A model generated the notes under the pieces. That model was given only the letters and a program-made list of their open reading frames with translations. It made no database searches and had not been told where the DNA came from. Shown piece by piece: positions 24,542 through 32,192 of a stretch of 64,000 bases of DNA. Within the stretch, counting starts at the first letter, position 1. Every line of letters starts with the position of its first letter. The stretch comes from Amycolatopsis thermoflava N1165 (lineage in GTDB: Bacteria; Actinomycetota; Actinomycetes; Mycobacteriales; Pseudonocardiaceae). The position numbers and the translations under genes were made by a program. The stretch lies in assembly GCF_000473265.1 (NCBI RefSeq), contig NZ_KI421511.1, forward strand, positions 8,146,151 through 8,210,150, given 5' to 3'.

Positions 24542-25699
24542 CTAGGGCTTCTCCGAGCCCACCACCCACATCGCGAAGTACTGGGAGCCCCCGCCGTACG
24601 CGTGGCCCAGCGCGCGGCGCGCCCCGTCGACCTGGTAGTCGCCCGCCCGGCCCATCACCTGCTTCGCCGCCTCGGAGAACCGCAGCATGCCGGACGCCCC
24701 GATCGGGTTCGACGACAGCACCCCGCCGGACGGGTTGACCGGCAGCCTGCCCGTCAGGGCGGTCTCCCCGGCCTCGGTCAGCTTCCACCCCTCGCCCTCG
24801 GGCATGAAACCGAGGTTCTCCAGCCACATCGGCTCGAACCAGGAGAACGGCACGTAGATCTCCGCCGCGTCTATTTCGGACAGTGGGTCGGTGATCCCCG
24901 CCTCGCGCCACAGCGCCGCGGCGGCTTCGCGGCCGGCCTGCGGGTTGACCTGGTCGCGTCCGGCGAACGTGGTCGGCTCGGTGCGCATCGCCGTCGCGTG
25001 CACCCACGCCGCGCCCTGCACCGCGTCGCCCGCGGCCTCGTCGCCGATCACCATCGCGCACGCGCCGTCCGAGGACGGGCAGGTCTCGTCGTAGCGGATG
25101 GGGTCCCACAGCACCTGCGAGGCCCGCACCTTCTCCACCGTGATGTCCGCCTGCTTGAGGTGCGCGTACGGGTTCAGCGCCCCGTTCTGCCGGTCCTTCG
25201 CCGCGACGATCGCGCCGACGTGCTCGGGCGCGCCCGATCGCCGGATGTAGGACCGCACGTGCGGCGCGAAGTACCCGCCCGCGCCCGCGCCGACCGGCAT
25301 AGTGAACGGCGGCGCGATCGACAGCGCCCACATCGCGTTCGACTCGGACTGCTTCTCGAATGCCACCGTCAGCACGCGCCGGTGGATGCCGGACTGCACC
25401 AGGCTCGTCGCCACCAGCGCCGTCGACCCGCCTACCGAACCGGCGGTGTGCACCCGCAGCAACGGTTTCCCGGTCGCGCCGAGCGCGTCGGCCAGGAACA
25501 GCTCGGGCATCATCACGCCCTCGAACAGGTCCGGCGCCTTGCCGATGACCACCGCGTCGATGTCCGGCCACTCCACCTGCGCGTCGGCCATCGCGCGGTC
25601 GATCGCCTCCCGCAGCAGTCCGGGCATGGACACGTCGGTCCGCTTCGCCCGGTGGTGGGTCTGCCCGGTGCCGAGCACCGCGGCGAGCTGCTTCGCCAT
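24542..25699 (-). CDS. ltp3: Thiolase-fold lipid-transfer protein Ltp3
   Basis: A 385-residue SCP2-type thiolase closely similar to M. tuberculosis Rv3523 (Ltp3): AAVLGTGQT at the start, LLRVHTAGSVGGSTALVATS where an active-site cysteine would sit, YDETCPSSDGACAMVIGDE in the middle, and NPSGGVLSSNPIGASGMLRF near the end. Relatives such as Ltp2 are retro-aldolases that act with a DUF35 partner on side-chain intermediates; the reaction of Ltp3 is not settled. GGAGGCG precedes the ATG, two bases after the ltp4 stop, so ltp3, ltp4 and the DUF35 gene form one operon. Confidence 0.9.
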   Translation of the reverse strand: MAKQLAAVLGTGQTHHRAKRTDVSMPGLLREAIDRAMADAQVEWPDIDAVVIGKAPDLFEGVMMPELFLADALGATGKPLLRVHTAGSVGGSTALVATSLVQSGIHRRVLTVAFEKQSESNAMWALSIAPPFTMPVGAGAGGYFAPHVRSYIRRSGAPEHVGAIVAAKDRQNGALNPYAHLKQADITVEKVRASQVLWDPIRYDETCPSSDGACAMVIGDEAAGDAVQGAAWVHATAMRTEPTTFAGRDQVNPQAGREAAAALWREAGITDPLSEIDAAEIYVPFSWFEPMWLENLGFMPEGEGWKLTEAGETALTGRLPVNPSGGVLSSNPIGASGMLRFSEAAKQVMGRAGDYQVDGARRALGHAYGGGSQYFAMWVVGSEKP

Positions 25700-25701
25700 G
25701 T

Positions 25702-26751
25702 TCACGCCTCCAGGACCGCGACGAGGTTCTGCTGCAGGGCCGGGCCGCTGGTGGCGTGCGCGAGCACCTTCGAGGCCTGGCCGGTGAGGATCCGGGTGGC
25801 GGCCTCGCCGATGCGCGCCAGCCCGGCCGCGAACATCGGGTTGCCGGTGAGCACGCCGCCCGAGGGGTTGACGCGGACGTCGTCGCCGAGCCCGAGCGCG
25901 GTCCGCAGGATCAGCTCCTGGTGGGTGAACGGCGCGTGCAGCTCGGCGATCTCCACGTCCCCGGTGCCGACTGCCTGCCCGGCCGCTTCCGTGGACGGCG
26001 AGCGGGTCAGGTCGCGCGCGACGAGCACGGGCGTGTCCACCCGGTGCTCGATGCCGGTGATGACCGCGGGCCGTTCGGCGAACTCGTGCGCCCGCTCGGC
26101 CGCGGCGAGGACGATCACCGCGGCGCCGTCGGTCACCGGCGCGATGTCGTGCGCGCGCAACGGATCGGCCACGTAGGGCGCGTCCAGCAGGTCGGCGATC
26201 TCGCTGGCGCCGGAGAACTGCGCGTGCGGGTTGCGGGTGGCGTCGGCGCGGCTGCGCGCGGCCACCTCGGCCAGGTCCTTCTCGCTCCACAGGCCGGCGT
26301 CCAGCCCGAGCCGCGCCTGCAGGCCCGCGATGCTCACCGAATCCGGCCACAGCGGCGCGACGGTGTACGGGTCGAGCTGCAGGGCCAGCACCCGGCGCAG
26401 CTGCCCGGCGGAGGACTTGCCGAAGCCGTAGACCAGCGCGGTGTCGACCTCGCCGGTGCGGATCTTCAGCCACGCCTCGTACAACGCCCACGCCGCGTCC
26501 ATTTCCACGTGCGACTCGTGGATCGGCGGGAACGCGCCGATCGCGTCGATCGCGGAGATGAACGAGAACGCCCGGCCCGCCAGGTAGTCCGACGAGCCGG
26601 AGCACCAGAACCCGATGTCCGACTTGGACAGTCCGGTCTGCTCGTAGACCTGGGCGAAGATGGGCACGAGCATCTCCACGCCGTTCGTGGTGCCCGGTGT
26701 GGAGCGCACGTTCGGGGCCTGGGCGAACCCGACCACCGCGACGTCTCGCAT
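25702..26751 (-). CDS. ltp4: Thiolase-fold lipid-transfer protein Ltp4
   Basis: A 349-residue thiolase-like protein that follows M. tuberculosis Rv3522 (Ltp4) closely, for example DIGFWCSGSSDYLAGRAFSF and VYGFGKSSAGQLRRVLALQL. It is shorter than canonical thiolases and is expected to pair with Ltp3. The conserved CSGSSDYL segment may contribute the cysteine region. It follows the DUF35 gene by 12 bases and precedes ltp3 by two, inside a KstR-controlled operon. Biochemical function is inferred from the family only. Confidence 0.9.
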   Translation of the reverse strand: MRDVAVVGFAQAPNVRSTPGTTNGVEMLVPIFAQVYEQTGLSKSDIGFWCSGSSDYLAGRAFSFISAIDAIGAFPPIHESHVEMDAAWALYEAWLKIRTGEVDTALVYGFGKSSAGQLRRVLALQLDPYTVAPLWPDSVSIAGLQARLGLDAGLWSEKDLAEVAARSRADATRNPHAQFSGASEIADLLDAPYVADPLRAHDIAPVTDGAAVIVLAAAERAHEFAERPAVITGIEHRVDTPVLVARDLTRSPSTEAAGQAVGTGDVEIAELHAPFTHQELILRTALGLGDDVRVNPSGGVLTGNPMFAAGLARIGEAATRILTGQASKVLAHATSGPALQQNLVAVLEA

Positions 26752-26763
26752 GGCAGTTCCCCT

Positions 26764-27720
26764 CTACAGGTGGTGGGCGAAGGACTCGTAGGGCGCGTCC
26801 GGCTCGCCGGTCGGCTCGAAGTGGCTGATGTTCTCCAGGCTCGTCCACCACTCGTCACGTGGTTTCCAGTTCGCCTTCACCCGCATGCCCATCCGGACGT
26901 CGGCGGCGTCGCAGCCGAGGACGAGGTGCAGGAACGCGATGTCGGCGCCGTCGAGCAGGATGTACGCCGCGACGTAGGGCGGCTTGATCCGCTGGCCGAG
27001 GAACGGCACGTTGACGATGCAGAACGTCGTGACGATGCCGGTGTCCGGCAGTTCCACCTCGTCCACCGTGGGCACCCCGTCGGTCGGGCAGGCGCCGCGT
27101 GGCGGGATGTAGACCTTCTCGCACTTCGGGCAGCGCTGGCCGATGAGCTTGCCCTCGGCGAGGCCACGCAGGTAACGGCTCTCCTCCGGCGATGCCGAAT
27201 GCTGGTAGTGCAGCTGGATCGGCGTCACCATCACACCGTCCTGTTCGGACTTCGGCGGTGGCGCGGGGGAGGGCCCGTCGTCCGCGCCGACGGGCAGGAA
27301 GTAGGCGATGTCCCGAATGTGGCCGGCAGGCTCGTCGGCCCAGCGCACGCGCACCCGCATCCCGGTGCGCATCTCGGCGGGGCTGTCCACGTGCACGGCG
27401 TGCAGCATCGCGGTGTCGGCGCCGTCCAGCCGGACCAGCGCCCACGCGAACGGCGTGGTCAGCGGCTGGCCTTCCAGCGGTTCGGGGATCCAGGACCAGC
27501 TCAGCACGGTGCCCTCGTCGGACACCGGCACGAACTCGGTGAGCGCCGCGGCGGTGACCGGGTCGTACTCCACCGGCGGCACGTGCACGCGGCCGTCCGA
27601 GCCGCGCACGCCCTCGATGCGGCGCTCGCGCAGTCCGGCGGCGAACCGGCCGAGCACGGGCCCGAGGGAGCGGGTGTAGTCGAAGGCGAGATCCAGCGGC
27701 GCGGACAGCGGTGTACTCAC
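26764..27720 (-). CDS. DUF35 OB-fold protein with zinc ribbon, partner of Ltp3/Ltp4
   Basis: A 318-residue acyl-CoA-associated protein equivalent by position and sequence to M. tuberculosis Rv3521. Two OB-fold halves are visible: the first near residues 60-150 (VRLDGADTAMLHAVHVDSPA) lacks a zinc ribbon, and the second near 180-290 has the rubredoxin-like ribbon CPKCEKVYIPPRGACP followed by IFLL-type strands. DUF35 proteins bind and activate SCP2-thiolase partners. The GTG start giving MSTPLSAPLDLAF was chosen because a longer start would run into the KstR box. It is divergent from an acyl-CoA synthetase gene. Confidence 0.88.
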   Translation of the reverse strand: MSTPLSAPLDLAFDYTRSLGPVLGRFAAGLRERRIEGVRGSDGRVHVPPVEYDPVTAAALTEFVPVSDEGTVLSWSWIPEPLEGQPLTTPFAWALVRLDGADTAMLHAVHVDSPAEMRTGMRVRVRWADEPAGHIRDIAYFLPVGADDGPSPAPPPKSEQDGVMVTPIQLHYQHSASPEESRYLRGLAEGKLIGQRCPKCEKVYIPPRGACPTDGVPTVDEVELPDTGIVTTFCIVNVPFLGQRIKPPYVAAYILLDGADIAFLHLVLGCDAADVRMGMRVKANWKPRDEWWTSLENISHFEPTGEPDAPYESFAHHL

Positions 27721-27729
27721 GAATCGAAG

Positions 27730-27743
27730 TGAAACACGTTCTC
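27730..27743. promoter_or_regulatory. KstR operator for the DUF35-ltp4-ltp3 operon
   Basis: Read on the minus strand this is GAGAACGTGTTTCA, identical to the box at 2806-2819, with one mismatch to the KstR motif. It ends 9 bases before the GTG of the DUF35 gene. Confidence 0.75.
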
Positions 27744-27785
27744 GATCTGGCGGCAAGACGCTCTGCCGGAAGGTTGCGCGCTAAG

Positions 27786-27799
27786 TGGAACAGGTTCTA
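27786..27799. promoter_or_regulatory. KstR operator for the acyl-CoA synthetase gene
   Basis: TGGAACAGGTTCTA matches all fixed positions of the KstR motif. It ends 10 bases before the ATG. A -10-like TAGATT (27798-27803) overlaps its right end and is 6 bases from the start codon, which would give a leaderless message. Confidence 0.85.
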
Positions 27800-27809
27800 G
27801 ATTCGGTGC

Positions 27810-29363
27810 ATGACCACTGCACTGGAGACGATCGGCCTGTGGAACATCGCGGCCGGGCAGCCGGACCGGACGGCGATCGTGAACCCCGACGGCAGCGAGG
27901 TCGGTTACGGCGCGCTCGCCGACAAGGCCAACGCGTACGCGCGCGGCCTGCGCGAGCTGGGCCTGGAGACCGGCGACGTCGTGGTGGTGCTGCAGCCCAA
28001 CAGCGACGAGCTGCTGGCCGCGTACTTCGCCGCGCTGCAGACCGGGCTGTACGTGGTGATGGTCAACTGGCACCTGGTCGGACCCGAGGTGGCCTACATC
28101 CTGTCCGATTCGGGGGCGAAGGCGTTCCTCGCGCACGAGCGGTTCTCCGACGTGGCCATCGCCGCGGCGGACGAGGCCGGGGTGCCCGCTTCCGGCCGGT
28201 TCGCCGTGGGGCGCATCGAGGGGTTCCGCGACGTGGCCGAACTGGGCGCCGGGGGGAGCGGGCGCCCGGAGGGGCGGACGGCGGGGTCGCCGATGCTCTA
28301 CACCTCCGGCACGACGGGACGGCCCAAGGGCGTGCGGCGGCCGCTGAGCGGGGCCGACCCGGACAGCGTGCCCGTCGCGTCCACGTGGTTCTTCGGGATC
28401 TTCGGGCTGAAGCCGTTCGACGACCACGTCCACCTGTGCGGATCGCCGCTCTACCACACGGCGGTGCTGAACTTCGCGTCGATTTCGATCCAGCTGGGGC
28501 ACACGGTCGTGCTGATGGACCGGTGGGACCCGGAGGAGATGCTGCGGCTGATCGAGCGGTACCGCGTCACGCACAGCCACATGGTGCCCACACAGTTCCG
28601 GCGCCTGCTCGCGCTGCCCGAGGAGGTGCGGTCGCGCTACGACCTGTCGTCGCTGCGGAACATGATCCACGGTGCGGCGCCGTGCCCGCCCGAGGTGAAG
28701 CGGCGGATGCTGGAGTGGTGGGGCCCGGTGGTGACCGACTACTACGCCGCGACCGAGGGCGGCGGCACGATGATCACCGGCGAGGAGTGGCTGCGCAAGC
28801 CCGGTTCGGTGGGGCTGCCGTGGCCCGGTTCGGTGATCAAGATCCTGGACGACGACGGCAACGAGCTGCCGCCCGGACAGCCCGGCACGGTGTACATGCG
28901 GATGGGCTCGTCGACGTTCGAGTACCACAAGGACGCCGAGAAGACGCGCAAGGCGCGGGTCGGGAACCTGTTCACCCTCGGCGACGTGGGTTACCTGGAC
29001 GAGGACGGCTACCTGTTCCTGCACGACCGCAAGAACGACATGATCATCTCGGGCGGGGTGAACATCTACCCGGCCGAGATCGAGAACGAGCTGGTGATGC
29101 ATCCGAAGGTCGCGGACGTGGCGGTGTTCGGCATCCCGCACGAGGACTGGGGCGAGGAGATCAAGGCGGTCGTGCAGCCTGCGCCAGGTGTTGCGCCGGG
29201 GCCCGAGCTGGCGGAGGAGCTGCTGGAGTGGGTGCGCGGCAGGCTGGCGAAGTTCAAGTGGCCGCGCAGTATCGACTTCGCCGAGGAGCTGCCGCGGGAC
29301 CCGAACGGGAAGCTGTACAAGCGCAAGCTGCGGGATCCTTATTGGACGGACCGGAAGATCTGA
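27810..29363 (+). CDS. Acyl-CoA synthetase (FadD family), KstR-controlled
   Basis: A 517-residue adenylate-forming ligase that activates a carboxylic acid to its CoA ester. Motifs are the P-loop-like LYTSGTTGRPKG near 165, YYAATEGGG near 310, GDVGYLDEDGYLFLHDRKND near 390 and the catalytic lysine in the terminal PNGKLYKRK. Its place opposite the DUF35-ltp4-ltp3 operon behind a KstR box suggests a steroid side-chain acid, such as a C24 or C22 bile-acid-like intermediate, as substrate. It is less similar to FadD19 than FadD19 is to its mycobacterial orthologue; exact number in the FadD series not assigned. Confidence 0.88.
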   Translation: MTTALETIGLWNIAAGQPDRTAIVNPDGSEVGYGALADKANAYARGLRELGLETGDVVVVLQPNSDELLAAYFAALQTGLYVVMVNWHLVGPEVAYILSDSGAKAFLAHERFSDVAIAAADEAGVPASGRFAVGRIEGFRDVAELGAGGSGRPEGRTAGSPMLYTSGTTGRPKGVRRPLSGADPDSVPVASTWFFGIFGLKPFDDHVHLCGSPLYHTAVLNFASISIQLGHTVVLMDRWDPEEMLRLIERYRVTHSHMVPTQFRRLLALPEEVRSRYDLSSLRNMIHGAAPCPPEVKRRMLEWWGPVVTDYYAATEGGGTMITGEEWLRKPGSVGLPWPGSVIKILDDDGNELPPGQPGTVYMRMGSSTFEYHKDAEKTRKARVGNLFTLGDVGYLDEDGYLFLHDRKNDMIISGGVNIYPAEIENELVMHPKVADVAVFGIPHEDWGEEIKAVVQPAPGVAPGPELAEELLEWVRGRLAKFKWPRSIDFAEELPRDPNGKLYKRKLRDPYWTDRKI

Positions 29364-29709
29364 CCCTCCTGCGTGGCCGCAGGTCCCGCTGGCTGCGTTC
29401 TTCCGTCACCACCTCGCCGGAGCGTGCGAAGCGCACCGACGCCCACCACCGTTCGTTGCAGCAGCGCCCGCAGAGCTGGAGCTTCTCCGGGCCCAGGTCC
29501 GCCCAGCGGACCGGCACCACGTCACCGGGTCTCGCTACCCCTGCGGCCCACGTGCTCCTGTCCCTTGAGCAACCACTCGCACCGGTCGTCGTTGCGGGCA
29601 CGCCGACCCGCCCGTGGCGCACCAGCACCCCCGCCGGCGGCGGCTCGCAGCACGCGCACTGCCCCGCCGGCGGGATCGCCGTCCATCGCGCCAGGGTAGC
29701 GGCCACCAC
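29254..29709 (-). CDS. Possible small cysteine-rich protein, hypothetical
   Basis: The 354-base gap between the convergent acyl-CoA synthetase and echA19 genes has one frame that looks coding. From a GTG near 29709 it gives about 151 residues with two cysteine pairs, CACCEPPPAG near residue 15 and LQLCGRCCNERWW near 75, as in a small zinc-binding protein. No ribosome site is evident, and its last 110 bases overlap the synthetase gene on the other strand, so the C-terminus may be spurious. Function unknown; it might be an artefact of high-GC sequence. Confidence 0.35.
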   Translation of the reverse strand: MVAATLARWTAIPPAGQCACCEPPPAGVLVRHGRVGVPATTTGASGCSRDRSTWAAGVARPGDVVPVRWADLGPEKLQLCGRCCNERWWASVRFARSGEVVTEERSQRDLRPRRRVRSSGPSNKDPAACACTASRSGPAAAPRRSRYCAAT

Positions 29710-29717
29710 CGACAGTT

Positions 29718-30506
29718 TCAGCGGCCCTCGAACCGGGGCTTGCGCTTCTCCGTGAACGCGCGCGGCCCCTCCTTCGCGTCGGCGGACTGGAAGACCTTCA
29801 GCCCGTACTGCGCCTCGATCTTGAAGGCCTCCTCCTCGGGCATCCCCTCGGTGTCGCGGATCGTGCGGAGGATCGCCTGCACCGCGAGCGGCCCGTTGGC
29901 GGCGATCATGTCCGCCAGCTCCAGCGCGCGCTCCAGCGCCTGCCCGTCCGGCACCACGCTGCCGATCAGCCCGATCTCCTTCGCCTCCGCGGCGGTCAGG
30001 TGTCGCCCGGTCAGCAGGATCTCCGCCGCCAGCGTGTACGGGATCTGCCGCGGCAGCCGCACCGCCGAGCCGCCCATCGGGAACAGCCCCCACCGCGCCT
30101 CGGACACGCCGAACCGCGCGCTCTCCCCGGCCACGCGGATGTCGGTGGCCTGCAGGATTTCCGTGCCACCCGCGATCGCCGGGCCCTCCACGGCCGCGAT
30201 CAGCGGTTTCGTCAGCCGCCGTCCCTTCAGCAGGCCCTCGATGCGGCCCGGGTCGAACGTGCCCTTCTCGTACGAATCGGCGGGGGAGTTGCGGTTCATC
30301 GACTTCAGGTCCGCGCCGGCGCAGAACGCGCCGCCCGCGCCGGTGAGCACACAGCACCGGATCTCCGGATCGTTGTCCACCCGGTCCCACGCCTCGACCA
30401 GGATCGCCATCATCTCGCCACTGATCGCGTTGCGGACCTCCGGCCGGTTCATCGTCACCACGAGCGTGTGCGCGCGTTGTTCAACCAGGGCGTGCGGCTG
30501 CGTCAT
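29718..30506 (-). CDS. echA19: Enoyl-CoA hydratase EchA19
   Basis: Crotonase-fold hydratase of cholesterol side-chain beta-oxidation, acting on steroidal enoyl-CoA. The 262-residue product follows M. tuberculosis EchA19 closely: RCCVLTGAGGAFCAGADLKS (first oxyanion and CoA contact), GRRLTKPLIAAVEGPAIAGG, ESARFGVSEARWGLFPMGGS and the C-terminal AFTEKRKPRFEGR. The ATG giving MTQPHALVEQRAH has GGAGAGG upstream and matches the family start. It is divergent from fadD19, exactly as in mycobacteria. Confidence 0.95.
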   Translation of the reverse strand: MTQPHALVEQRAHTLVVTMNRPEVRNAISGEMMAILVEAWDRVDNDPEIRCCVLTGAGGAFCAGADLKSMNRNSPADSYEKGTFDPGRIEGLLKGRRLTKPLIAAVEGPAIAGGTEILQATDIRVAGESARFGVSEARWGLFPMGGSAVRLPRQIPYTLAAEILLTGRHLTAAEAKEIGLIGSVVPDGQALERALELADMIAANGPLAVQAILRTIRDTEGMPEEEAFKIEAQYGLKVFQSADAKEGPRAFTEKRKPRFEGR

Positions 30507-30540
30507 GATTACCTCTCCATCCGGCGCCATTGCCCAAAAC

Positions 30541-30554
30541 GATAACATGTTCTA
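30541..30554. promoter_or_regulatory. KstR operator between echA19 and fadD19
   Basis: GATAACATGTTCTA has one mismatch (G at position 1) to the KstR motif. It ends 10 bases before the fadD19 GTG and 35 bases before the echA19 ATG, and probably controls both. A -10-like TACTTT (30553-30558) overlaps it. Confidence 0.7.
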
Positions 30555-30564
30555 CTTTGGCTGG

Positions 30565-32181
30565 GTGGCATACAACATCGCGGATCTGCTCGAGCACGCC
30601 GTCGACGCCGTGCCGGATCGCCCCGCGGTCATCTGCGGACAGCGGCACGTCACCTACGCCCAGCTGGAGGACAGGGCCAACCGGCTGGCGCACCACCTCG
30701 CCGCGCAGGGGGTTGGTCCCGGCTCCCACATCGGCGTCTATTCCCGCAACTCCGTGGAGACGATCGAGGCGATGTTCGCCGCGTACAAGTTGCGCGCCAT
30801 CGCGGTCAACGTCAACTACCGCTACGTCGAAGCCGAGCTCGAGTACCTCTTCGACAACGCCGACCTGGTCGCGCTCGTGCACGAGCGCAAGTACGCGGAC
30901 AAGGTCGCCGCGGTGCTCCCGAAGACCCCGAAACTGAAACACGTACTAGTGGTTGAGGACGGCAGCGACGCGGACTTCTCCGGCTACGGGGGCGCCGAGT
31001 ACGAGCCGGCGCTCGCCGCGCAGTCGCCGGACCGCGACTTCGGCGAGCGCAGCCCGGACGACATCTACATCGTCTACACCGGCGGCACCACGGGCTACCC
31101 GAAGGGCGTCATGTGGCGCCACGAAGACGTGTGGCGGGCGCTCGGCGGCGGCATCGACTTCGTCACCGGCGAGTACGTCCCGGACGAGTGGACGATGGCC
31201 GAGCAAGGCAAGCAGGGTGCGATGGTCCGGCTGCCCGCCGCGCCGCTCATCCACGGCGCCGCCCAGTGGGCCGCGTTCGGCGCGATGTTCGGCGGCGGCA
31301 CCGTCGTGTTCGTGCCGCAGTTCGACCCGCACGAGATCTGGCGCGAGATCGAGAAGCACAAGGTGCACGTCCTGACGATCGTCGGCGACGCGATGGCCCG
31401 CCCGCTGCTCGACGCCTACCGCGAGGGCGGCTACGACGCCTCGTCGCTCGTCGCCGTGTCCAGCCACGCCGCGTTGTTCTCCCAGCCGGTCAAGCAGGAG
31501 TACCTGAGCACCTTCCCGAACCTGGTGCTCACCGACGCGATCGGCTCGTCGGAGAGCGGCTTCACCGGCATCGGCATGGTCGCCAAGGACGCCGACCACT
31601 CGGCGGGCCCGCGGGTGAACTTCGGCAAGGACGCCATCCTCATCGACGACGACAACCGCCTCGTCCCGCGCGCGCCCGGCGCGACCGGCCGGATCGCGCG
31701 CCGCGGGCACGTGCCGCTGGGCTACTACAAGGACCCGGCCAAGTCCGAGACGATCTTCGTCGAGGTCGAGGGCAACCGCTACGTCGTGCCCGGCGACTGG
31801 GCCCGCTACGAGGAGGACGGCACCGTCACCCTGCTCGGCCGCGGTTCGCAGTGCGTCAACACCGGCGGCGAGAAGGTGTTCCCGGAAGAGGTCGAGAGCG
31901 CGCTGAAGTCGCATCCGGACGTGTTCGACGCGATCGTCGTCGGCGTGCCGGACGAGCGGCTCGGGCAGCGCGTCGGCGCGATCCTGCAGGCCCGGCCCGG
32001 TGTGACGCCCGACCTCGGCGCGATCGAGGCGCACGTCCGGACGCAGGTCGCGGGCTACAAGGTGCCGCGCAGCGTGTGGCTGGTCGACCGGATCGGCCGG
32101 CTCCCGACCGGTAAACCCGACTACCCGTGGGCCGTCCGGCACGCCGCCGAGCACTCACCGATCGAGATCCAGAAGGCCTGA
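30565..32181 (+). CDS. fadD19: 3-oxocholest-4-en-26-oate CoA ligase FadD19
   Basis: Acyl-CoA ligase that activates the C26 acid produced by CYP125, launching side-chain beta-oxidation. The 538-residue product aligns along its length with M. tuberculosis FadD19: NIADLLEHAVDAVPDRPAVI at the N-terminus, IYIVYTGGTTGYPKGVMWRH (adenylation motif), TDAIGSSESGF, NTGGEKVFPEEVESALKSHP and the terminal lysine in PTGKPDYPWA. The GTG start fits the family; an ATG six codons upstream would lie inside the KstR box. No ribosome site is seen, consistent with a leaderless message. Confidence 0.95.
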   Translation: MAYNIADLLEHAVDAVPDRPAVICGQRHVTYAQLEDRANRLAHHLAAQGVGPGSHIGVYSRNSVETIEAMFAAYKLRAIAVNVNYRYVEAELEYLFDNADLVALVHERKYADKVAAVLPKTPKLKHVLVVEDGSDADFSGYGGAEYEPALAAQSPDRDFGERSPDDIYIVYTGGTTGYPKGVMWRHEDVWRALGGGIDFVTGEYVPDEWTMAEQGKQGAMVRLPAAPLIHGAAQWAAFGAMFGGGTVVFVPQFDPHEIWREIEKHKVHVLTIVGDAMARPLLDAYREGGYDASSLVAVSSHAALFSQPVKQEYLSTFPNLVLTDAIGSSESGFTGIGMVAKDADHSAGPRVNFGKDAILIDDDNRLVPRAPGATGRIARRGHVPLGYYKDPAKSETIFVEVEGNRYVVPGDWARYEEDGTVTLLGRGSQCVNTGGEKVFPEEVESALKSHPDVFDAIVVGVPDERLGQRVGAILQARPGVTPDLGAIEAHVRTQVAGYKVPRSVWLVDRIGRLPTGKPDYPWAVRHAAEHSPIEIQKA

Positions 32182-32192
32182 GGAGACACTTG

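Noticed and set aside
29614..30564. N-terminal extension of fadD19 by over 300 codons
   Set aside because: It is antisense to echA19 and has no domain; the family start lies at the GTG at 30565.
30934..30949. Possible further KstR box TGAAACACGTACTA inside fadD19
   Set aside because: GTA replaces the invariant GTT half-site and it lies deep within coding sequence.
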